Of a DNA stretch of 64,000 nucleotides, positions 1 to 10,374 are shown in pieces; positions within the stretch are counted from its first letter, which is position 1; every line of letters begins with the position of its first letter. The DNA is taken from NCBI GenBank assembly GCA_022818135.1, contig JAFMSR010000018.1, forward strand, positions 37,901,734 to 37,965,733, written 5' to 3'. Made by a program: the position numbers and the translations under genes. Under the pieces are notes generated by a model. It did not search any database. It was not told the DNA's origin and worked only from the letters and a program-made list of their open reading frames with translations. The DNA is from Saxidomus purpurata (taxonomy: Eukaryota; Mollusca; Bivalvia; Venerida; Veneridae).

Positions 1-1228
1 CAAGTAACACTATCTCACAAAGAAACTGAAACTACGATATGTGTTAGGTAACTTGCCAGAGGTCGATAAATCATCTGCAGTTTACTGTTTTAAAACAAAA
101 TCTGAAATATAAAAACATTTTCTAATTAAAGGAATGAACATGTTTGGAATAACAAATGTTATCATTTGCATTGATAAAGTTAAATACAAAATGACTATCT
201 GTCTTGAAAGCAGGCAATTTAGTGCCGTATTTGTCCATATACGTACATACAAAATTACAAAATTTCCTCCCCTTACCCCGAATTTTGTTTTATCTCAAAT
301 TAAAAGTGCGGTCCCTTGAAATTTTAAATGCTTGTGTCGGAGTGAAACTGCTTCTTATTATTAACAGTGTTGGTAAACTGAGATTACAGTGTGTCCCGTC
401 TAAGGGAAGTCACGAAGGTTCATTTGTCATCACTTCTGCTTTATTCTTAGGTGTAGAGAGAATTTGAATCAAAGAAGGACAACTCATGAAAAATAAGATC
501 AAATTCTATGGTTAGAGTTATATTCCTTTCATGACCGTCTGCTGTTCTGGTACTTAATATAGAACTTTTTGTGATATTTGGAGATTTTCTAGGAAAGGCA
601 GTGGCATGCTGTGGTTGTCAGGGCGACTGTATTGGTTGATTTATGAAAGAATTTGATACTGTATGTGGGATGGGGTGACATGTCAATAATCCAGATACCT
701 TTTGTCTTTATATTCAGAAACAAATGCAGATTCTATGATATGGATGAAAAAGTAACAAAACTTGATAAATGTCAGGGAAAGAAATACCAGAGAAAGACAT
801 TTTGGTGACATAAGGGGATAGGCTAAGGAATAGGTTTCTCTAGAAATTACAGTTTTCTGTTTATTTCCAGTTTTTCAGACAGGCCATGGAATCTTGGATT
901 AACACAGAGAAACCCTATGATGAAACACATGTGTGGTTATATATAAGTATACCTTATACTGGTACAATCAGCACTGTTTCTGACAGTTACACTGACAAAG
1001 TTACTTCCTGTTAGGGACACATGGCAATAGTTTCCATGACAGCTAGATTCTGTCTCCCATTTTGATACAGTAATTGCAGTTTGTGTAACTATCATGCATT
1101 GTTTTATTTCCTTTAGAATTCTGTTGCAAAAGACCAGCTGATAATTTTACACAATTTTTCTTCTACCTTTCAGACTTTTGTAAGAACATGTTCTTTCTTT
1201 ACCTTCTTTGATTAGAATTATGCCACTT
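1..1228. other. No gene or repeat recognised
   Basis: AT-rich non-coding DNA. The short open frames here have no splice-site support, codon structure or recognisable motif, and I see no inverted or tandem repeat of note. It is probably intergenic or a 5' intron of the gene whose candidate exons lie downstream. Confidence 0.5.
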
Positions 1229-2060
1229 ATTATCCACCGCCAAAGGCAGAGGGATATTGTTTTGGCATTATCTGTCTGTCTGTCTGAGTCCATCCAGAGT
1301 TATAACTCAAAAACCAATAAATAGAATTTCATGAAACTTAAAGCAAGTGTACAATAGCATAATGCCGCAGCACAGACACAACTTTCGTCAAGATTGGATT
1401 AGTATCTCCAGAGTTACTGCCCTTTAACTGTTATTTTCTTCTATATTCAATATAAAAACATAAAATAACTATTTCTCAAAAACCGGTTATCAAAATTAAA
1501 TTGTAATTGGCTCAAATAATTAAGTGATCATTCTAATATCCGCCCCTTACAATTTCTGATTTTTTTGGAAATGAGACCCCTTAATGGGGTGTAGCTCTTT
1601 TCTTTAATATTCTATTCAGAAACTTAAAAATGTTTGTTTTCTGAATCTAATAGTACTAATTTAATTTAACTTACAACAACTGACTTCTGTATCACTGTTA
1701 CAGATGCAGAAAAAAGAATTACCCCTCAGAGATGAGGCCCCAATGGGGTGGTGAAATTTTAAAAATGCTTCATACTTAAAAGGCTTGTCAGAATTTGATT
1801 TTGTTTGGCACAAATAATCAACTTCGTATGCTCTAACAAACAGAAAATTTAGAAACTGGATTTTTACAGAAAGGAGGCCCTTAAGGGGATGTAGTGCTTT
1901 TCATATATAATTATTCTATATAGAAACTTCAGAATTCTTGTTTTCTGAAAGTAGTAGTACTGATTTATGTTAACTGACAACACTAAAGTTTTTTATGAAT
2001 GTAACTTGAAGAAAAAAAAGGCCCCAGAAGGGTGGCGAAATTTTAAGAATGCTTTCTTTT
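1229..2060 (+). mobile_element. Hairpin-ended non-autonomous element (TATCC class), 3' end not found
   Basis: A 26-nt hairpin at 1231-1256 pairs TATCC-CCGCC with GGC-GGGATA. It is followed by a CTGTCTGTCTGTCTG tract and then two diverged modules of roughly 300 bp, seen as CCCTTAATGGGGTGTAG near 1575 and CCCTTAAGGGGATGTAG near 1878. A 5' hairpin, a GTC-repeat tract and internal modules are the same plan as the AGCTCACC and TATACCCCC elements elsewhere in the window. No 3' hairpin with CTCTTGTT is visible, so the copy is probably truncated. It has no coding capacity. Confidence 0.55.
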
Positions 2061-3169
2061 CATGAAACAGACAAAACAAATACAAAATTTAGATAAACAA
2101 GCAAATTCAATGAATCCTAATGAAGCAAATAGCTGAATAAGAACAACTTACTTTATACTTTAACAAAATGCTGTCATAACTGTTTCTACTGTATCCCCAA
2201 GGCTTATAACTTGTGAATAACAGTCAATATTTCAAGTAACATATTTGATAAGGTGAACAAGGATAAATGGCTGATTCAGAAACCTACCTTGGCTCGACCT
2301 CCACCAAGGAAGGATCCGTTGATTGCCATTCATATGTCAACTGGCTATTAAAGTTAATAAGATTTGGTTTATTTTTTGCTTTAATTATTCACTGGCCAAT
2401 CAGATCAGCCTTACGGTCCCTTCCTGTCAAGGTTGAGTCGAGAAACATTTCTGAATAAAGCCATAAGTTTGTTTTCCTGATGCACATGTCAGGGGTATAG
2501 ACTTAATCACAGTTGGGGAGAAATTGAGTATATTGGCGGATTACAATGTAGGTTCATTGGGAGAGGATTGGCTCATACTACCATGGAAGGGAAGGGCCCT
2601 GGGTTCCGGTCCAATGCAGGGTGCATACTTTTTCTTGCCAAGTGACATTGGCACCTTCTGACTGCATAATACTCGACAGGATTTTTTATTCTAAAATCTA
2701 GCTACCAACTGCTTTCATATACAGTGCCATCTTTACATGGCCCATGAATTAACAAAATTTTGTCAAAATGTCCAAACCAAAAATCTAGTTTGCAGCAAGT
2801 TCGCAGTAAGCTCACAGTAAGCTCGAGCAAGCTTCTTAAATTTTTTTTGATTATGATCGTAAGTGAACTAAGTGTGCAAACAAGCTTGCAGCCACATGCT
2901 TAAATAACCTGCAAGCTTGAATAAAATTAAGATTGTGATTGTTTGCTTGTTTGCGAGCTTATTGGAAATTAAATTTGCAACAGCTTGCTTTCAGCAAATC
3001 ATTGAATTAGCTATACAAGCTTGTACCAATTAACATCCTGAAATACTATTAATTATGACAAAAAAATTTATAGCCATTGAAGTCTGCTGTTTTTCTTGGA
3101 AATCATTTATTTGTTGTTTTTTGTGTGTGTGTTTTTTTTTACCAAACCCATTGTGTGACAATATCAAAG
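2061..3169. other. Non-coding stretch with a tRNA-like remnant and an AAGCTTGC-rich patch
   Basis: Around 2565-2640 there is a box-B-like GGGTTCCGGTCC preceded by a possible box A, suggesting a decayed tRNA-derived SINE. Between 2785 and 3010 many copies of AGCTTGC / GCAAGCTT occur in both orientations, possibly the worn ends of a small inverted-repeat element. No gene seen. Confidence 0.35.
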
Positions 3170-4255
3170 GGACTGCACTCTAACCTGTCTTAAACGGCCA
3201 TTCAAGGAATTTGACCAAATTGACTGCTTAAGGTGACCATTTAATGCTGGGCCATAATCTAACTTTGTCTTTTGATATACAAATACCTGAACCCCATCTG
3301 CTATTCGCAAAGTCACTAAAAAGTGTGGTATGCAAGAGGAATAACTGAAAGCAGTTTCATTTCACCAATCAAATCTAGCTTTGGTTCACACCCTGTTTCA
3401 TGAAAATTTCCAACATTTGAGGAATATTGTTAAAGTGACATTATGCTCATTTTACTGCACATAGTATATTTTTGGTGACACTTTTATAAAAGTAATTTTC
3501 GGTTGCTGTGCATTTAAATGTGTTAAACTAATGATAATGCTGCATTAATATTTGAAGTTGGTGCTTTAGAAATTAAAAAAATGGACTAATGAAATAATAA
3601 TTATTTCCTTGGCAGTGATCTCCCTTGTGTTATTTGTGTTTTTCGGCAGTGAAAGGGAAGCAACTCCTGCATGCATTTGTTTATTTCTTAAATTGACTCT
3701 CCCAGTCAAAATAGGAAAAGTAATATTTGGAAAGTTATTATTTCGTACTGGTAGCAGGAAAAGTTTGTTGCATTGGGTTAAAAGTTATTATTTCCTCTAT
3801 CCTTTCCACACACACATATTTCAGCTGGAATTTTACTTTTAAAAAATGTGCATAATGTCACTTTAAGTGAATAATTAATTAACAAAAATTGGAAACAATT
3901 GATGGTAGGTGTCACATATTTATGTAATTAATCAATTGAGTAGGTACCGGTGTGCGACTTTATGATAATTGATAAGCAGTTTAGTTTGGTCAAGCAGCTT
4001 GCCATTTACAAGTTTGCCCTGGAGGATGTATATCCAGATTTCCGTCTATTGTTTTGAAAATTTCACACTTGATCCTGATAACATGGGACCATTTAAAATT
4101 TTCTGATTTATACCTTTTTGGGGGCACTTAGACTGGCTGATTGCCGCAGACAGCAGGTGACCGTTTAATAAAGTGCAATATACAGGGGTTTTTGTAGAGG
4201 CCAATTACACGACTTACACTGAAAAAATAGGACTGCTAAGGCAGGTTACACTGTA
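3170..4255. mobile_element. Diverged TIR element hosting a nested MITE
   Basis: The left end (CACTCTAACCTGTCTTAA, near 3175) and the right end (reverse complement CAGTGTAACCTGCCTTAG, near 4250) are imperfect inverted repeats. The consensus resembles the ends of the 166-bp element at 4445-4610. The TTAA element at 3430-3866 lies inside it, which gives the order of insertion. No transposase frame is present. The left end is degraded and its exact boundary is uncertain. Confidence 0.45.
3430..3866. mobile_element. TTAA-flanked MITE, copy 1
   Basis: The element is 437 bp including flanking TTAA at 3430-3433 and 3863-3866. The termini AGTGACATTATGC and GCATAATGTCACT are exact inverted repeats. 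The interior matches 63586-63999 nearly end to end. A 77-codon open frame inside is not conserved as a frame in the second copy. TTAA targets are typical of piggyBac- and Kolobok-type elements, but the family cannot be assigned without a transposase. Confidence 0.85.
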
Positions 4256-4444
4256 ATAACTTTCATAGTTTACCCACATTTCCCCAGTCATTGTCGAGTC
4301 ATGAAATTGCTACTTAAGTGTATATCGAGACGTTTGAGTATTTATTGTTTTTGTACTTTATACTATGATAATTTGACAAGTAAGATGAACTCATTTGTGA
4401 CATTTAAGTGCTATTGTAAACATTTTATAATTGAATGTTGCATA

Positions 4445-4610
4445 CAGTCTAACCTCCCTGAACAACACCTCCCTAGGGCAACACCCTCTCTAAAACAACA
4501 CACATTTCCTTTCCCGTTGCTTCAATTATGTAAGGAATCAACATCTTCAGAACATCACTTTTCTACATATCTGTGCTCACAAGGGTGTTTGCTTCAGAGA
4601 GGTTGCACTG
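4445..4610. mobile_element. Short MITE with TA target duplication
   Basis: It is 166 bp with imperfect inverted termini: left CAGTCTAACCTCCCTGAA, right (reverse complement) CAGTGCAACCTCTCTGAA. It is flanked by TA at 4443-4444 and 4611-4612. The TA duplication and CAGT-type ends suggest a Tc1/mariner- or pogo-related non-autonomous element. It carries no gene. Confidence 0.75.
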
Positions 4611-4612
4611 TA

Positions 4613-5619
4613 TTTGTTAAGATATCTAGAGTGCTGCCATTATGAATACAATTTGTGGATCTGTTGTCTTTGATCTTTTCCTAAGTGTATCAATAGTGCT
4701 CATGGAAATTATTGCATAAGTTTGCTGACTAACTTTGTCTATAATTACACATACTAAGATATATTTGCATGCTATAGTAGATTTATATATTCCCTGAAGT
4801 CTTACTTATTGTGTCAGTCCATATGCTTATGCACACTGTTAGTTTTAAATAGCAGAAATTCCATAAAACCTTAGAATTAGTGGTCAAGTGGAATTTGGAA
4901 TGATTACCCTGAAGAGATTGAGTCAGCTATATTACTTAATTAACAAGGTTAGTTTGCAATTCGTCTTGAAATGTGTTTTTTTTAAGATCTTCAAGAATTC
5001 TTGTTTTGTGACTTTCGTGGTTTATTGGAATGTTTGAAGGTGTTTATTGTCTGTGATATTGTATACAAAAAATTGTTCTTGCTTTGAGACAAGTTATCTT
5101 TATAATCCATATTTGGCAGTGGAAGTGGCTCATCTTGGAACGGCCAACATTGCATTTTATGTCACCGGGACATTGCACTGTAGTAGTGTATAGTATAGTA
5201 GTAGTGCTCCCTGTGTTCAGCGGACTGAAACTATTTCCTCTTTTGAGAAAGAGATCAACGCAAGGGTGCTGGAGAGCAAGTTTGGTCGCAACCATTTAAA
5301 GGATTTTCTATTTTTAACTGACAGTGGCCCTTGTCACATTGCAGTAGACAGACACTATTTTCTGTTTCTATGCAAGGAACTTGCTGCATGCAGAGAAAGT
5401 TTGGTGACTTTCCTACAGCTCATTCAAAGAAAAGCCATTGAAAGATTTTTCGATTGTCCACTTTTAAACTTCTGTATGCAATAGACATGGATAAGGGATT
5501 TTAGAGAAAATAGAAATCGTTAGACAATTTTGTAGGACTAGGTATAGCCTACTGTGTGGACTAAAATTTCTATTAGTTTAAAAGTGGATGGCATGAACAA
5601 AAAAGACCAGTACAAGTAA
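4613..5619. other. No gene recognised
   Basis: AT-rich DNA without a supported exon, RNA gene or repeat. Open frames of 70-83 codons at 5044-5484 overlap on both strands and show no protein-like composition, so I treat them as chance. Confidence 0.45.
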
Positions 5620-5813
5620 GGAGAGCTGTGGTATAGAGGTTAAGGTGTCTGTTGCTCATTCTGATGGTTGCGGGTTCGAGCCCAACTGGGGTCACGAACG
5701 TACCTCCTCATGACACTAATACTGATTTTGCCAGGAAGTGGACTCGAGAGTGACTCATTAAGCTGTAAGTTTTCTTCACAAGCCAGCTTAAATAAATTAG
5801 TATAAACTAACTT
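5620..5813 (+). repeat. tRNA-derived SINE (family 1)
   Basis: It has a box-A-like segment (TGGTATAGAGGTTAAGG) and box B (GGGTTCGAGCCC) about 40 nt apart, then a shared tail (CTCCTCATGACAC, AGGAAGTGGACT, AGTATAAACTAA). The same sequence recurs at 12601, 32440, 43501 and, reversed, at 29340. It is a retroposed element rather than a functional tRNA, because no cloverleaf acceptor stem closes around the boxes. Confidence 0.85.
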
Positions 5814-5943
5814 TGGCGTCAAGTGACTCTGCCTTTACAATTGGTGCAGGTCATGATCACTTTGTATATCTAGGCAGTCTATAAGGAACTACACTGTTGG
5901 CTATTGTTGGTTGATTTTCATTCTAATATGCCTATAGTCAGTT

Positions 5944-5972
5944 TGAGTGCTTTAATGTGATTAAAGCACTCA
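5944..5972. repeat. Perfect 13-bp palindrome with 3-nt loop
   Basis: TGAGTGCTTTAAT, a GTG loop, then the exact reverse complement. The arm core GAGTGCTTTA also occurs in the terminal repeat of the hairpin MITE at 6605-6764, so this may be a stub of a related element. Confidence 0.8.
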
Positions 5973-6604
5973 GAAAAGTAGGCGGAGTTTCAGACATGGA
6001 AGTAGCTCCTTCTGACTTTGCTAATTTACTCCTGCGTAAAAAATGAAATATTGAAATAGAAATAATATCTGTATAAATACATCAGTCGCAGGAAATAGTT
6101 GTGATTAAGAACCTCAGAATTATTTTTGATTGCGACAGTTAAGCCTTAGAATACATTCACCTTGTTTTCCTTTAAAAAGGCCAATCATATTCTAAATTAA
6201 TGGCCATGTAGTATTTTTATTTTGGGAGACAAAACAATGAATGGAAACATTTACGTCATAACACTGACGTCATTACTCCATGTTAAAACGTTGTACAGTT
6301 CAGTTAAGAGATACGCATTTAAAATTGATTGTCTGTTTTGTCAGATTCTGATTCTGACGTCTTCTGCATAACGTAACAGTCCGGTATTTTATATATTGTA
6401 TGTATTAGATGATTAAACTAAAAACAGTTTGAAATTTTGGTATAATATAGCTATGTATGATATATTGAATGGTGACTCGAAATAGGGGAGTGAATTCCAA
6501 CAGCCACTTTGTATGCCATTTTACAAATTACCGTCGTACTGAAAAAAGGTTGATCCGTAGTAGTTACGAAAGTTTTCGTAAATTCGGCTTATAAGAATCA
6601 AATT

Positions 6605-6764
6605 AATGTATGGCTTGGAGTGCTTTATCAAAATCGGAGCATTTCCCGTCCGTAATGTGCCTGCATTATAATTCACTCTGGCTTCGCCCTTGTGAATTAT
6701 TCCGCCCGGCACATCACCTCCAGGGAATGCTTCAATTTCTATTAAGCACTCCAAGCCATACATT
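6605..6764. mobile_element. Full-length hairpin (foldback) MITE
   Basis: The whole 160 bp folds on itself. The outer arm ATGTATGGCTTGGAGTGCTT pairs with AAGCACTCCAAGCCATACAT. Inner arms GCATTTCCC/GGGAATGC, GTGCC/GGCAC and ATAATTCAC/GTGAATTAT follow in order, closing on GGCTTCGCC. TA flanks it at 6604-6605 and 6764-6765. It has no gene; the open frame across it is a by-product of the repeat. Confidence 0.85.
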
Positions 6765-6802
6765 ATTTCTTAAATGAGCACACTTTGAATAGTTAATTTG
6801 TA

Positions 6803-7026
6803 TTGTGAGTGGTTAGAGTCACTGACTTGAGATCACTGTAACCTCTCATAGATTGAGGGCCAAGGGTTTGCGCCCTGCTACCGACCATGTCTCCTTATGT
6901 GAGAAAATTGGCAGTTTCTTACGGAGGATCATAGTCTAGTACTGGTTCTACCCTGCAGAACGATATTTAGGTAAACTGTCTGACTATTAAAATGACCGAG
7001 GTTGGAACGGGCGTTAAACAACAACA
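6803..7026 (+). repeat. tRNA-derived SINE (family 2) with AAC tail
   Basis: It has a tRNA-like head (GAGTGGTTAGAGTCACTGAC with a degraded box B near 6865), a body containing CATGTCTCCTTATGTGAGAAA, and an AACAACAAC tail at 7016-7026. A truncated relative is at 33868-34020. Confidence 0.7.
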
Positions 7027-7058
7027 ACTTGTACTGTGGAAACTGAATAAGTTCCATT

Positions 7059-7541
7059 ATTATACCCCCGAAAGAAGTTTGGGGGGGTATATAGGAGTCA
7101 CCCGGTGGTTGGTCGGTCGGTCGGTCGGTCAGGCGGTCTGTTGCATTTTCCTTGTCCGGAGCATAACTGGAAAACTACTAGTTGCAATTCAGTACAATTT
7201 CATACAATGATCAAGCACAATAAGAGGAAGTGCAGTGCACAGGAACCATAACTCTTTCTTGGCTCATTACAGAGTTATTGCCCTTTGTTACTTTTCCTTG
7301 TCCGGAGCATTACTTGAAAACTACTGGTTGGAATGCAATACAACTTATTCAATGGTCCAGCACAATGAGAGGAAGTGCAGTGTACAAGAACCATAACTCT
7401 ATCTTGACTAATTACAGAGTTATTGCCAAGAACAATATCTCTATTTTAGGTTTTTTTGCAAGGTATTCTGTTACTACGAACTTCTTCAGTTTATAAAGCA
7501 GTCTTTCGGGGGTATTAATCACATTTAGTGATAGCTCTAGT
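7059..7541 (+). mobile_element. Helentron-like non-autonomous element, TATACCCCC class
   Basis: The 5' hairpin TATACCCCC / GGGGGTATA lies at 7061-7091, followed by four GGTC repeats. Two similar internal modules contain TTGTCCGGAGCAT and GAGTTATTGCC. Near the 3' end CTTTCGGGGGTATTA (7504-7518) is an inverted copy of the 5' terminus, followed by a short hairpin and AGCTCTAG. This matches the asymmetric-terminal-inverted-repeat layout described for Helentron-derived HINEs. It has no protein. The next element starts immediately at its 3' end. Confidence 0.65.
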
Positions 7542-8765
7542 TAGCTCGTCTGATTTTTGAAAAAAATGACGAGCTGTTGTCGTCACTTGATTGTCGTCTT
7601 CGTCGTTGTCGTCGGCGTTGGTTAAGTTTTGCGTTTAGGTCACTTACATGGAAACTATCAAAGCTATCACTTTGAAACTTGGAAAGTTTGTTCATCTAAT
7701 ACCCTTCTTCACATTGTATGCTAAAGATGCTGAGTCTGACCTGTTTTTTTGGGTAAAAAACATGAATTTTGATTGATTTTGGTTGATTTTGAGAATTGGA
7801 CATAGCTTCTTCATTTTTTGTTAGATTGATTTCAAATTTTTCACAAACAATAAATGGATAATGTACTTCAACATATCAAACAGGGTTTTGAGTTTTACAT
7901 TTGGGGGGGGATATTTTAATATTTTTGGACTTTGTAGTTTTTAGCTAGTCTGACTTTTTAAGTTTTGCGTTTAGGTCAGTTACATGCAAACTATCAAAGC
8001 TATCACTTTGAAAGTTGGAATACCTGTTCACTATCAAATGTACAATAGAATGAAGGAAGAGTTTTACAAGTTACATAACCCTGTCATGTATTTTGACTGG
8101 GTTATTGCCTCTTCTTAACTTAGAAAGTTTCACACACACAATATTTTTGTAATAGTGAACATAATGCAACCAAACTTAGTGTATAGGAAGTATTTATGAA
8201 TATTTTTTAAATTGGATTGTGTTTTGGGGCTGCTGGGGTCAAGGTCACTGTTACTAAAATTAGGAAAACCGTAATATATTCAATATCTTTAGTTACAGTT
8301 GACATAATGTAACCAACTTTTGTTTGAGGTAAGTATTTAAGAAGATCTTTAATGGGGTTGTGTTTTGGGGCTCCTGGGGTCATTGTCAATGTCACTGTAA
8401 CTAAAAATAGAAAAACAATAATATGTTGAATATCTTTAGTTACAATTTACATAATGTAACTAAATTATTAAGTGTGTAATATATATAAATGAAGACTTTT
8501 ATTGGGATATTGTGTTTGGGGCTCATGGAGTCAAAGCTAAGGATTTTTTTCTAAAAATAGAAAAATGGGAAAAACACAATATCTTTAGTTGCAGTTGAAT
8601 AATTGTGACCAAACTTATGTCTAGTAATTATTATGAAAACCTTTTGTGGGATTGTGTTTTAGGGTCAAGGTCAAAGACACTGTTACTTAAAAAAATAGTA
8701 ATAAATAAACTGTAAAAGGATAAAATCAGACGAGCGTCAGGCACCCGTAGGCGGTGCTCTTGTTT
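7541..8765 (+). mobile_element. Helentron-like non-autonomous element, AGCTCGTC class, both ends present
   Basis: The 5' end AGCTCGTCTGATTTT forms a hairpin with GACGAGCT. The 3' side carries the inverted copy AAAATCAGACGAGC at 8724-8737, then a hairpin GCACC/GGTGC and the terminus CTCTTGTTTA. The interior has a GTCGTC-rich tract, two copies of AAGTTTTGCGTTTAGGTCA and several modules of about 130-140 bp containing GGGGTCAAGGTCA and TATCTTTAGTTACA. It is the clearest intact example of this architecture in the 5' half of the window. Confidence 0.75.
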
Positions 8766-9404
8766 ATTATAGTTAAAGTACCTGCACATAAGTTAAAGCA
8801 GGGCGAAGGGTTAATGTGCTGCATTTCTCAGCAAGTAGACATCAGAATGTCTCTCCGTGTGCTTAGAGATTCCATTGAGGCTAAAATAAATCAGTTTATT
8901 GAATAAAACAGACCGAAATGGGACAATTGCAGATATGTTCGGAAGACTGCACTCCATTTGAAAGAAATAATTTGCATAATTGCTAATGTAAGGAAATGTA
9001 TGCCCTCATGAAGATATGACGATGGACAAATTTAATGCATTTGGTATGTCTGTAATGTAATGTAGGATGAAAAAGAAATAAAAAATGGCTGCCAAAGCAA
9101 GCTGTCACAATAAAATGTAACTCTCGGTCATAAAATCAAGAAAATCTTCTTAACAAATTGAAATTCTTCTCCTGTATTCAATTTTTTATTTGCAGTGAAG
9201 TATTGTTGTTTTATACATCTCTTTTGTCTGCAAAAAGCAATTTCATGTTTCCGCTCTTTTGATGTATGACAAAACTTGATGAAAACATGCTTCTTTCTTA
9301 TAGTTTTAAGCTGTGGGATGATATGTTTACTATTCCCATGTGTTTGTTAATATGTCTAGTCATAGCAGCCTACAAATGACACATGGGGATAATGTCTGTT
9401 TAAA
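8766..9404. other. No gene or repeat recognised
   Basis: AT-rich non-coding sequence between two mobile elements. I see no supported exon or structured repeat. Confidence 0.45.
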
Positions 9405-9548
9405 TTTTAGCTCACCTGGTGCAAAATGTCAGGGTGAGCTGTTAGGACCACGAAGTGTCTGTTGTACGTCATCTGTACACCATTTCCTTCGAATGGCATC
9501 ACTTGGCCTGAGCCTTAATGAAACTGTCTGCATCATGCGTTTTGTCTT
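9405..9548 (+). mobile_element. 5' fragment of an AGCTCACC-class hairpin element
   Basis: AGCTCACCTGG and the inverted GGGTGAGCT form the usual 5' hairpin at 9410-9441. The copy stops where the AGCTCGACTT element begins at TTTT, consistent with nested insertion into a T-run. Confidence 0.6.
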
Positions 9549-10374
9549 TTAGCTCGACTTTAGAAGAAAAGGGGAGCTATCCTACTCGCCCCGGCGTCAG
9601 CGTTGGCGTTGGTGTCGGCGTTGGTGTCACACCTTGGTGAAGTTTTTCGTACCACCCCACTTTATTTCAATAGTATTAGAGGTATGGCTTTGAAACTTAC
9701 AATACTTGTTTGTCATCATAACCTCCATCTACAGACAAGAGTACATAACTCTGTCAATGTTTTTGACAGAATTATGCCCCTTTTTTACTTAGAAAATACA
9801 TTAAAAATTGGTAAAATCCACTTATTGCCTTAACTCTTTGAGATATTGCCTTGAAACTTTGAATGCTTGTTTACATCATTACCCCCATCTGTAGGCAAGA
9901 GAAGGTTACTCTGTCAGGGATTTGTTTTTAAAAATTAAGGCCCTTTATTGACTTAGAATCTTGGTTAAGTTTTTCGTACCAGTCCACTTTTTGACTAAAC
10001 TGTTTGAGATATTAATTTGAAAGTTGGAATACTTGTTTACCATCATGATCCCCAAACATTGACAGGAGAAGGTAATTCTGTCAAGAATTTTATTTGAATT
10101 ATGGCCCTTTTTGACTTAGAAACTCAGTTAAAATTTTCATTCTTGTCCACTTGACTTAACCATTTGAGATATTACTTTGAAAGATGGAGTACTTATGTAC
10201 CATCAAGAGACCTATCTGTAAGCAAGAGAAGATAACTCTGTGAAAATGTTTCTTGATTTGTGTTTAGAAATTCCTAGTTAAAGTTAAAGTCTTGTGTGCC
10301 CAGAACAGTCAAAGTTTTGTTTTATTGGCAAGCACTACAAAAGTCGAGCGCGCTGTTCTACTGACAGCTCTTGT
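9549..10374 (+). mobile_element. Helentron-like non-autonomous element, AGCTCGACTT class
   Basis: It opens with AGCTCGACTTT and a short hairpin back to GGGGAGCT, then a GGCGTTGGTGTCGG tract. Modules of roughly 140-150 bp contain AAGTTTTTCGTACCA, TTTGAGATATT and CTCTGTCA. The 3' side has AAAGTCGAGCG, inverted to the 5' end, then a hairpin GCTGT/ACAGC and CTCTTGTCTA. Related 3' modules occur at 45570-46020 and 53071-53530. Confidence 0.7.

Noticed and set aside
3609..3842. 77-codon frame
   Set aside because: Entirely inside a MITE; the second copy of the MITE does not preserve the frame.
5620..5700. Possible functional tRNA gene
   Set aside because: Boxes A and B are present, but there is no closing acceptor stem and the sequence recurs with a long shared tail, so it is a SINE.
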